From Timema cristinae (taxonomy: Eukaryota; Arthropoda; Insecta; Phasmatodea; Timematidae), in the NCBI GenBank assembly GCA_039000515.1, contig JBCFYV010000024.1, positions 18,138,041-18,202,040 of the forward strand: a stretch of 64,000 nt of DNA. The letters are read 5' to 3'. Position numbers and translations under genes: made by a program. Below are positions 1 through 11,800 of this stretch, piece after piece. Below the pieces are notes generated by a model. That model was not told the DNA's origin. It saw nothing but the letters and a program-made list of their open reading frames with translations, and did not search any database. The first letter of the stretch is position 1, and each line of letters begins with the position of its first letter.

Positions 1-288
1 AATATAAAGATGTAGCTTTCAACTACAGAATGGCTACGGTGAGGAGTTTCCATTTTTTGTTTGGTTTTGTTTCTACCATTTTAATCAGTCACTTAGCGAC
101 TATATCTTAAGATAAGTTACCAAAAGGAGAATGGAACTATGGTATAGTAATCAATACCTGGTTAGCAAAACAAAGTTTATACATATTAATATAAAATTTA
201 CAAACACAAAATTTTAACTTTGTTTCAAGAAAATTATGTTACCTTAGTAATGTAAATTAACGGAGCTCCATAGGCAGGATTTGATATG
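1..288. repeat. dispersed repeat, cut by the window edge (inverted copy at 53232-53555)
   Basis: The segment that ends at the ACGGAGCTCCATAG motif near 260-280 recurs as its reverse complement from 53232. Shared blocks include TTAATTTACA, AACTTTGTTTTG and CTTAAGATATA. The similarity covers roughly 250 bases with small indels. Class unknown. Confidence 0.7.
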
Positions 289-1214
289 ACTAATATTCAG
301 AATACATAAATAACCAAACAAATAACTTAATTTTTTTTTAAATTTCATAACCTTGTATTTTGTTTCCATTACAATATAATATAAACTTTAAGTATAAGTG
401 CCTACCTAAATCCAGAGGTCCCGAGATTAAGTTCCTCGTGCTACTGAGCTAAATAAAATAAACTATTTTTTTATATATACAACCTTAGGAGAATATAATA
501 TATATATATTTAATAAAATAAAGTTTTTTCCCTTTATTTTTCACAATGTTGAATAATAACGATGTTTTGTGAATCAATCAACTGTTAAACCTAAGATTTT
601 TCCCCATACAGTTGTTGGAACCACAAAATAATATAGGCTTCAAATTAATTTTGTACACTTTTTACGTTCATAATAGAAACTTTTTTTATTTGAGGTATTT
701 AACGTTCATGTTCTGAATCGACTAATTATATCAGCTCATGGGTGAAACATACATTTCATCAATATTAATTTTTCGAACATACCAGAAAATGAACCAGGAA
801 ATTTTAGCTCATTAGTCACACATGCTACCGACTGAAATAAGGTGTTAAACAGAAAAATCCACTTTCCTGGTGAGGTGGTGTTACTACAAAGCTGGAAATA
901 TTTCTGTGGGAGGGGGTGGCTATTGCTTCTGAACTAGGTAACCTATATGTAACTCTTGAGTTCACGCTTAGCGAAATGCGATAGTTTATTTGCTAGAGGT
1001 TTTCCATTTCTTACAGAACTATTTTAGTTTAAATTTATAAGTGGCTGTTCGACCTACTAATGTGCGTTCTTCACGAGATTTCAATCACAATTTTAGCCAT
1101 TTGAAAAAATTAAATCAATTATATAGTATTATTAATATCATTATATTAGTAACTTTTTGACAATTTTTGTGTCATAAAATTTGAACTCTACTTATAATCT
1201 CAATTTGACAGAAA
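289..1214. other. AT-rich stretch with nothing recognised
   Basis: No open frame, tRNA-like block or clear inverted repeat was seen. Confidence 0.5.
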
Positions 1215-1289
1215 TATTAATGTTTAAGAATTTCACTATCCACTCCCCAACCGGGCTTTCCACATTTAAAAACCGTTAATATTAAAGGA

Positions 1290-1440
1290 ATCAGGAAGAT
1301 ATAATGGAGGAAAAATGTATTCACATTTGCTTGGAGGGAGAGTGAAAAACCACCTTCAGTACATCCAGCTCTATTTTGAGCCGTAATCTCCACATCACTG
1401 ACAAACCAGACTAGAAGAGCTTGACGTTTAGTCCGTTTGC
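1290..1440 (-). mobile_element. SINE-B fragment
   Basis: The middle of the SINE-B body is readable in reverse: a CACATTTGC block, a GGAGGGAGAGTG block and ACCACCTTCAGTACA. These match the body of the full copy at 12399-12649. The tRNA head and tail are not clear. Confidence 0.45.
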
Positions 1441-1639
1441 CCACCGGTTCTGATCATAGATCTGTTTATAGGATAGTGTATGAATCCATCTCATATTTAT
1501 TTATAGTTAATTTCTCATCACATTATTCTATTTTAATCTCCTTACCAAATCTCAAAATGTTTAAAATAAATGTCAATACATTTAAAAAAAACCTAGTGAA
1601 TACTTCCCAAAGCGTGTTGGTTGATGAAACTCCACCCCA

Positions 1640-2067
1640 TGGGCCGTGTTACCCAAGATAGCCCGCACGGGAGAAAGGGGCGTGTGACGTCACTAGTCTT
1701 ACATCGGACTTCCATCCTGAGAGATAGTGACCTACAAGATAAAATATTGTGGAGACCCGCGGTGTCGGCCAGACCAGTGATCCACCTCAGTGAGTGAGGT
1801 ACTTGTCCACTAGGTGAACGATCTCAGTCCGTTGTCTTCTTCGTCGCTGACAACGCGTCGTCGCATCGGTTCCTTTGGGAGTGTCTGTAGCCGTCTCCAA
1901 CGCCATATTCAATGTTCTCGAGGAGTAACACACAACTATATCACTTACTTAAAACGTACTCTCAATGACATGAGATTAAAGTTATATATCTACTATATTT
2001 AATCTCGCTTTTTTTGTTCTGTTATCGTTAATATTTCTTCATAAATATATATTATTTTATACCAAAA
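1640..2067 (+). promoter_or_regulatory. candidate promoter and 5' leader of the NRF-like gene
   Basis: A GC-richer island (about 1630-1930) stands out from AT-rich surroundings just before the start codon. It contains a perfect CRE palindrome TGACGTCA at 1685-1692 and an initiator-like TCAGT at 1825-1829. No clear TATA box sits at the expected distance. Assignment rests on position and composition; a transcription start further upstream or a spliced leader is possible. Confidence 0.35.
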
Positions 2068-2847
2068 ATGAAACCAATGAAGAGGCACCGTTCACAAAAT
2101 TCTGTGCTTTGTCCGTTTGTTACTCTAGTCATCAAAGTATGTTTAAGTGCAGCTTTAGAAAGGATACCAGAAGATGGTATTACCTCAAATACTAGTTTAT
2201 ACCATGCCAGTGAGCCATTATTTTTGGACATTCAGATTAACAATGATTCATCCTCAGGTAGCTTAATAGACGGAGTAGTCTATGATGGACCAAAAAGAGC
2301 CTTCTTAGAAAGTTATAGAAGTACTTTAGAATCTTTGGAGAACATTAGGATATCAAACGATACAAATAATGTAAATCTAGAGGCCTTAAATTTAGATGAG
2401 GTCCGAAATATACCACCGTCTTCACCGGGGTGGTCCTCTTTGGAACCTGTCATGGACTCTGACTATGAGCTAGCCTTGGCCTCGGTGTTGGTCAATAAAA
2501 ACCACAGTCATCCCGAATCTTCCCGGAACACCGTCTCGTCGCATATATTCTCCCGACTAAGAACAACAAGGACGATGTAGCGGAGGTTCTTACTACCGAG
2601 GAGGACAGTGAGACGGCCACCACGAGGGTGAAATGGAGCGACTGGGGAGGAGACTCAGAGACGCGGCGCGTCAACTCTACCACCAACTTCACGGGCTTGG
2701 GTTCGTTACTAGACCTGTACAATCCGTACAGACTTTCCGAGTCTTGGGAGGTCCTGAAGGCCCGAGTCAACCTGAGCCGTCAATGTGGAGAGGAGTACGG
2801 GACTTTCCTTGAGGAACTGCATAGAGGAACGCCCTGGGCGCTTAAAG
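2068..2847 (+). CDS. NRF-like gene exon 1 (signal peptide and start of NRF domain)
   Basis: The ATG at 2068 has an insect-like CAAAAATG context. A basic n-region (KPMKRHR) is followed by a hydrophobic stretch ([15 protein letters not shown]), which looks like a signal peptide. The first frame runs to a stop at 2578-2580. The continuation lies in the frame shifted by minus one base, open from 2499, and reads through [17 protein letters not shown] to [20 protein letters not shown], the conserved opening of NRF domains. One base therefore seems to be missing between 2499 and 2580. The exon ends in phase 1 at AAAG|GTCAGT. Confidence 0.8.
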
Positions 2848-5800
2848 GTCAGTCACTTCAACTGATGGCATTTATAACCTTTACATAGTCGTCCTCTAAA
2901 TTAGGGCATTCTATTCAAGGGCTGACAAACCTTTCTAGAGAGAGACGACTGAAAACTAACAACTCATAAATATAACAATTCCGGATTTTCATCACATCTT
3001 CGTTGCGGTAGAAAAGTTGGAATTGGTACAATTCATTATTTTATTTCAAACGAATAACTCATCGAATCTTGAAAATTATCAAAACAGAATTGTAACAATT
3101 TTGGATTTTTACTACATCTTGGCTGCTGTAGAAAACTTAGAATTGGTACCATTCATTATTGTACTTTAGACCTAGCTATATAATTAATCGTTTATTAACA
3201 CTAAAAAATTCCCAACTCAGAATTTCAGCAATTTGGGAATTTTACTAAATCTTGGTTAATGTAAAAAAGTCGGATTTAGTACAGTATTCAAAATCTTGTT
3301 TTAAACGAATAATGAATAGTTTTTAATAGTAAAAATTACTAACTGGTGTTGTAGTAATTTCGTATTTTTACTATATATTGGTCGCTGTAGACAAGTTTGT
3401 ATTGGAAAAATTCAGGACTTTCTTAGAGGATTAATTCAACATATGAATCCCGAAAGTGACAATTCGGAATTGTAACAATTCCATATTGGTATTACTTGTC
3501 AGTTGTTTTAGAAAGTTCAGAATTAGAGATGATCAGGATTTAAAAAAAAAATCTCAGCTAGCTTAACCTAACCTCTAAAAGACATCACTACTATATGACA
3601 TAAAAACACGGCCATTATATAAATCTACATGTTTGGTATGTAGAGCCTACATTTTCTTTTTGGTGTTATTTTTAGAAGCCTTTGTGAGGTAATTTGTAAG
3701 TGGTTTTAAATATAATACAATACTTCGGAAATTAAGATTAATTTTTATCCATATCAAAATCAAATAAAATTACTATCAACGTATTATTATTTTTCATCGT
3801 ACCTTAGTATTCTTTCAGGTAATGTATATATATTAATTACGATAATGGAATATGTATGAGGAAGGTACAGGTTTAGAATAAATGTACAAGAAAATGCATA
3901 GAGGGAGTGTGGTAAACCACTCAGGAAAACTACCCTTAGTAAACTCAACAGGGTATCGAACCCAGATCATTCCGACACCGGTAATCCAGGCCAGTACCAG
4001 AGGGACGTGTTATGTCATACGATCACCGATGCGGGTATTATTTATTAGATGTTAGATAAAATACCTTGACCGACAAACTTGAGTAGGTAATAGTACGTTT
4101 AAATAAGTTCAATGATTTAAAGCATATTAAAAACTAACTTTGTAAATTAAAATTAATACTTAACACACTTTCCTTAATTAGCTTATCGATGCGCTCAAAA
4201 AATATTGCTTTCAGGGAGTGTTCTAGTTTAAGTCAACCCAAAATATTATATTGTAAACATGAAAAAAAAGGCTAAAATCTGGTTATTAATAGTTAACGAC
4301 GTTAAGATTAAACAATTGATTTTCTACTCAATTTTTTTTTGCATCATTACAACATGTGAATATTACTACAATATAAACCATTATCAGAAACAATACTAAA
4401 ACTATCATCACTAGACCATTTAAACCATTAACATGAAATAGAACATTACAAATATTCAAAGAAAGTATGAACTATCCTATATCAGTTAACCATAATTAGG
4501 AAATACAAACTATTACTAGAATATATTACACATCATTGAACATGTGAACCATTACTAGAACATTACGAACATTCAATAAGACGTATGAATGGTAGACCTG
4601 GTGGTCCAAGGGTAAGTTGTCAGATTTCTGTGCTGGAGTCCGGGGTTCAATCCTCGGTCTTGGCACAGATTTATCTGATTACCAAACCCTTCCTTCACCT
4701 CTGACAAGACGTGTATTAATCACAACTTGTGAATGTGGGGAATGCCAGGCCTCCACCGTGGTTCGGATCCCACGTTAAATTGTAGTACCTTATAATAATA
4801 ATAATAATAAATAATAAAATTAAATTATTATTATTAAGACGAATGAGTCATCACTAAAACATGTTCATCATATTATTACATTGAGCTATCGCTAGAACAT
4901 ATAGTTAGAGCATACAAACTATCACTAGAATATATTAACCACCACTAGACCATCACTAACCTTCAATTAAAGGCGTTAACAATCACTAGAACATATGATA
5001 CATCATTAGAACATAAGAATTACCACTACCCCTTTCTAGGAAATTACCAAGTAAATCAAAATATATATAAAACATCACATTAATAAAATGAAGTCATTAG
5101 AACGTATGAACAACCACGAGAACATATGAACCCACATTATATTACATATTATCTATAGTAAAAACTGTTTTAACCAATATTAAAACATAAAAACCATCAC
5201 TATAACATTATGAATCATCCCTAAAATATTTGAAACATCACTTGATTATGAAACATTATTAGACTATTATTATGAGCCATGAGAGTGTACTAACAATCAC
5301 TAATATATATTGGACGTCACTAGAACATATTAGCCATCAATATAACATTATATGAACCTTCACTATGATTATTAAACACCACTAGAATATGTAGGCTATC
5401 ACAAGAACAGTATTAACCATCATTAGAACATCGGAACTATTATTATAAAATATTAGCTATCTCTAGACCAAATTAACGCTCCCTAAACATTATTACCATC
5501 ATCAGAACCATTATTATATAATAATATATATCTCTAGAACATATATTAATCTTCACTAAAACATAAGATACATTACTAGCACACAATAATTGATCACTAT
5601 AAAATACAAAACATATCTAGAAATTTATATAAAATGTAAATTGCCAGGTCTTATGAACCATACATGTTTTACATTTTAATACTTAGCAGTGAGAACATTA
5701 ATAAAATATAATATTTGGTTTTATTATTAAATTATTTATACGTACCTCAAAAGTTTATTAAATTGCGAAGCATTAATTAATTTAGTTAGTGTTTTTTTTC

Positions 5801-8800
5801 AATCTATCATGTTGTATTTATTTTGTGTTCCTAAAGTTGAACTAATTCATAAAGGTAGTAAACATAATAAATAAGTTAATAAAAGATAATAATTGTTTGA
5901 TTAAGAAGCTCAGAGGCAAACTTCGTTTATCGTGTCAAACATCCACAAAGCTTATTAACACATTTTAGACCAAAACTTTTCGAGGAAACGGGGCATGTAG
6001 ACTTAATTATTAAGGAATACCATAGTTACTCAAGTGAGGGAGTCCATGCCTACTAGAATAAGGGAGTAAATACCTACTAGAATAAGGGAGCCCATGCCTA
6101 CTAGAATAAGGGATTCTATGCCTACTAGAATAAGGGAGTAAATACCTACTAGAATAGGGGAGTCCATGCCTACTAGAATAAGGAAGTAAATACCTACTAG
6201 AATAAGGGAGTAAATACCTACTAGAATAAGGGATTCCATGCCCACTAGAATAAGGGATTCTATTCTTACTAGAATAAGGGAGTAAATACCTACTAGAATA
6301 AGGGAGTCCATGCCTACTAGAATAAGAGATTTCATGTCTACTCGAATAAGGGAGTAAATACCTACCAGAATAAGGGAGTCCATGCCTACTAGAATAAGGG
6401 AGTAAATACCTACCAGAATAAGGGAGTCCATGCCTACTAGAATAAGAGATTTCATGCCTATTCGAGTAATAAATCTCATGCCAATGAGTTGAAACTATGG
6501 CACATAAAGAAAATGGGACAGTGCTGTAAGAAATCTCGGGAGTTATGTCATAGATATAAGCTCATTAGGTTTATTACTATAAGAAACAATAATTTGGCAC
6601 TCATAAAGAAGAAATCATTTATAGTCAACCAGCGTCAGAGTGACTTCGCGTTTGAGTTTTTCCCGTTTATCTGATGTAATATCAGGTTTTCATGATCCAT
6701 GTTCCTCTCAGTAGTCTGAGATACTTTCTCTGATATCACACATACAACTTCTGTGTCTTCTTTTGCTGGAATGTCAAGTCTTCCTCGACAAATCGTGAGA
6801 AAAGATAGATGCGAAATTATTGGGATTTATGTCCTTGATAAAGAAGCCTTATGAGCTTTTACAGCAGTGCCACACACTAGTTTACGTGGGCACACCCGAA
6901 TTGCGCCAGTTATTAAGGGATTAAAAACTGTTTACTAATCCCGGACCCGAATTGCGCCAAGTCAGTTCAGGTTGTCGGTGAGGGAGGAGGGGGGATGATA
7001 CAAACAAAGACCATCGCAAACAAGCTTTCGCCCCTTAATGTCTTTCCTCCCCTTAGTAAAGGAATGTAAAAACGCCCTAAGTGCCCCAAACAATACTTGT
7101 AACAGTAGTATTGACATCCGTCTGTCCAATACTTATTAATTGTCTCGACAACAGTGACTGTCCCGGTGTATTTTAAAAAAAAAAATTTTTCGGGTTTTGT
7201 GTGAACTGTGATAATATTAGCGAGAATTATTGATATGGAAAGGATTTATAGTGAAAAAGGGAAAGTTCTGATTGTCTATTATAATTATACGTATCGACAG
7301 GTGAATCAATTAAAGTTGACGAGGGAAGAGAGGTGGAGATGCACTAAAAAGGACTGCAAGGCTAAAATATTTACTCTTGATGGTGAAAACATTTTCTCGC
7401 GGACTGAAAACGAACACAACCACGATCCACTACTAGATCAAGAGTTGAACATAAGATCCATTAAGGCCCGTTGACACGATGTTAGTTGACTAATGCAAGT
7501 ACACTAATTTGGCTGCGCGCGCACAGCTTGCACCGTGTAAACAGACAAGCAAGCTACTAACATGCAAGTCCACTTGCAACTGAAAAAGTTGGTCACCTTC
7601 CAACTTTACTAATGCAAGTAGACAATTCAAAATGGCGGCAACTGAAGAATTGGTTGTGCGGGGGACACTTATTTCTGGAATGTTATGGAAAGGACGAGTT
7701 TTTGTGCAATTTTAAGCACCGAATTTATAAAGATAGGAATGGGAGGGATATTGCACTAGAGGATATTGTAAAGTTATATCAGGTGTACATAAAGTTTCCA
7801 AAATAAAATGTTAGGCCTACTTACATTTTTCAAATGTTCCTTGTGAGAGATATTATTTAATATCGGTAAACAAATGTTATCAATAATTTTAACAAACCAT
7901 TATTTCCTACCACTCAACGTGGCATGAGTAATTTTTTTATATACGATCACAAAATATAAGACAACATTGTAGTACCGTGATTAGTTCCGGCAACATAATA
8001 TTCGCGTTATCGGCAAGTAAGGTATGAATTGGCCGGTGGTTTTCACGCGAAATCTTCGGCACGTTTTCCAATCTCCATATTTGACACTTTAACCAATCTT
8101 TATAAGTTTTAATTATAGATGTTCATCCCACACTTCAAACACTTGTAGTAATGCTTTGGAATATTGAGTAGATACATAATATAATATTATCGTATAGCAA
8201 ACCAGATAGTCTATATTTAAACCAATCTACAAATTAATGAATTATTATTTTTAAGAAATATTTTAGGCCTAGCAAGCTAGCATTTAACAAAATATTTTGT
8301 TATTAGTATACCAAAATTTAAAACAGGGTCTAAAAAACCTGCGTTAGGTCATTAAAAAAATGCCCAAAAAATCAATTTAAGCCTATTATTATTCAAAAAA
8401 ATTATTTTAGGCCTAGCTAGAATTTAACAAGATATTTGGTAATTAGTATACTAACATTTTATTAATATTATTATTATTATATTATTATTATTATTATTAT
8501 TACTAGCACCGCATCTTACTACCCGTTCGGGTTATACGCACTTACACTAGTGTGTAATGGTAGGGTGATTGTGAGATGAAATGAAGGACCTACAGTTTAA
8601 CGTGGAATCCGAACCATGGTGGCGGCCTGGCATTCCCCACATTCACAAGATGTCTTGTCAGAGGTGAAGGAAGGATTTGGAAATCAGATAAATCTGTGCC
8701 GGGACCGAGGATTGAACCCCGGCCGCCAGCATAGAAGTCTGACACCTTACCCCTAGACCCCCAGGTCACCACTAACATTTAAAAGAGGGTTGAAAAAACC

Positions 8801-11800
8801 TGGGTTGGACCTATTTAAAAAAGTGCCCTACCGAGTTTGGTTGTATTGGGATTTATTTACCTTATTTGAGTTTAATTTTATTTAACATTTATGCTAAATA
8901 AGTTAACAAATCAAGTAAAATAATTTAATAATTATTTGGGATCAACTAAAATATATTTAAATGTATTAAGGAACTAAGAAATAGGAGACACACTAATCAC
9001 TAACTTTTTTTTATGTTGTCTATATAAAACAATTGTTTTTAAATAGGTAAACTAATTATTAAAACATATTTTCTATCACACATTGTAACTATTCTTTACA
9101 TTTAATTCTATTATTATAATTACGATTAAATATTGTTTCCTAACTAAAACTTATAATGTTTTTCAAAAATAACCTAATTATGATAAATTGCGTCTACTGA
9201 AAAATTGTAATTTATGTTGCCGCCCAAACTTATTCTAAATTCACCCTTACTAGCGCCTAACACATAAGCGTAATTAGTATTTGAGTATAAATTACCCGAA
9301 CGAAAAATGAGACGCAGTGATAATAAAAAAAGGCTCCAATAGAGAGACCAGTTATCACCACTCTTCATTTTCAGCCATGTTTTTATAAGCGCTACTAATA
9401 CAAGTGAAAAATACGTGTCAACACAACTAACATGTTAGTAAGCTAATACCACTAAAGGCCCGTTGACATGGTGTTAGTGGACTAATGCAAGTTTAGTGGT
9501 ATTAGCTTACTAACATGTTAGTTGTGTTGACACGTATTTTCCACTTGTATTAGTAGCGCTTATAAAAACATGGCTGAAAATGAAGAGTGGTGATAACTGG
9601 TCTCTCTATTGGAGCCTTTTTTTTTTATCACTGCGTCTCATTTTTCGTTCGGGTAATTTATACGCATATACTAATTATGCTTATGTGTTAGGAGCTAGTA
9701 AGGGTGAATTTATAATAAGTATGGGCGGCCAAATAATTTACAATTTCTTAGTAAACTCAATTTATCATAATTAGTTTACCTATTTAAAAAAATTGTTTTA
9801 TATAGCCAACATAAAAAAGTTAGTGATTAGTGTGTCTCCTATTTCTTAGTTCCTTAATACACTAAAATATATATTAGTTGATCCCAAATAATTATTAAAT
9901 TAATTTACTTGATTTGTTAACTTATTTAGCATATATGTTAAATAAAATTAAACTCAAATAAGGTCAATAAATTCCAATACAACCTAACTCGGAAGGACAT
10001 TTTTTTAAATAGGTTCAACCCAGGTTTTTTCAGCACTGATTTAAATGTTGGTATACTAATAACAAAATATCTTGTTAAATCCTAGCTAGACCTAAAACAT
10101 TAAAAAAAATAGTAGGCCTTAATTAATTTGTTGGGCATTTTTTTAAATAGGCCTAACGCTGGTTTTTTAAACCCTGTTTTAAATTTTGGTATACTAATGA
10201 CAAAATAATTTGTTAAATGCTAGCTTGCTAGGCCTAAAATATTCCTTAAAAATAATAATTCATTAATTTGTAGATTGGTTTAAATATAGACTATCTGGTT
10301 TGCTGTACGATAATAATATTAAATTATGTATCTACTCAAGATTCCAAAGCATTACTACAAGTGTTTGAAGTGTTTGGGCTGATCATTTATAATTAATTTT
10401 AAAACTTATAAAGATTGGTTTAAGTGTCAAATATGGAGAATGGAAAACGCGCCGAAGATTTCGCGTGAAAACCACCGGCCATTCATACCTTACTTGCCGA
10501 TAACGCGAATATTATGTTGCCGGAACTAATCACGGTACTACAAAGTTGTATTATATTTTGTGATCGTATACAAAAAAATTACTCATGCCACGTTGAGTGG
10601 TAGGAAATAATGGTTTGTTAAAATTATTGATAACATTTGTTTACCGATATTAAATAATATCTCTCGTAAGGAACATTTGTAAAATTTACGTAGGTCTAAA
10701 ATTTTATTTTGGAAACTTCTAGAGAATATGTACACCTGATATAACTTTACAATATCCTCTAGTGCAATAACCCTCCTATTCTTATCTTTATAAATTCGGT
10801 GCTTAAAATTGCACAAAAACTAATTCTTTTCATAACATTCCACAAATAAGTGTCCCCCGCACAACCAATTCTTCAGTTGCCGCCATTTTGGATTGTCTAC
10901 TTGCATTAGTAAAGTTGGAAGGTGACCAACTTTTTCAGTTGCAAGTGGACTTGCATGTTAGTAGCTTGCTTGTCTGTTTACACGGTGCAAGCTGTGCGCG
11001 CGCAGCCAAATTAGTGTACTTGCATTAGTCAACTAACACCGTGTCAACGGGCCTTAAACTTGCATTAGTCCACTAACACCGTGTCAACGGGCCTTAAAGC
11101 AACGCAGTTAAGAGGAAAGCTGATGAGATTGAATTAAGGCCTTCAAAGTTAATCCACACAGAGGTACAGACACAGAAAAAACTATAAAAACATTAACCCG
11201 CAAGGACATTAAATTTATCAGGAATAACATCAACTACACTAAACTAAAAACACTGCCAAAGTTGCCTAAATCTTCCGAAGAGATTCAATTTGCCATAGAT
11301 TCAATTGAAATAAAAACTATTCAAGACGAAAATATTTTGTTGAGAAACGAATAAGAGAAGGGGATCGTGATATTTTTTTGTGACTCGAATCTTGAGTATT
11401 TGTACCAGAATGAAATTGTTTTAATGGATGGAACCTTTGAATACGCACCGAAACATTTTCTTCAGCTTTTTACTGTACATGGGTATTTCAAATGTTCATA
11501 TATACCTCTAGTCTTTTGCCTACTTAAAAACAAGAAAAAGCAGAGCTACATTGACGCTATGTGAATCCTAAAGGAGGAGTGCGAGAAGGGACAACTTCAC
11601 CTTCAACCTTTATACATTGTGATTGATTTCGAGCAAGCGATTCACGAGTGCATCGTGTCGACTTTTACACAAACCAGGATAGTAGGCTGTCGATTTCATT
11701 TAACGCAAGCATGGTAAGCTAAACCATTTTATTTTACAACTTTACATAAATAATGTTATATAGTTTGTGACTTTATTATTATATTTTTCACTCTTGAAGA

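Noticed and set aside
2499..2580. short intron in exon 1
   Set aside because: The two frames overlap by only about 80 bases and no GT...AG pair in that space removes a plausible intron length while keeping both coding texts.
6030..6479. 149-codon protein gene on the - strand
   Set aside because: It is the translation of a 24-bp tandem repeat; the unit length alone keeps the frame open.
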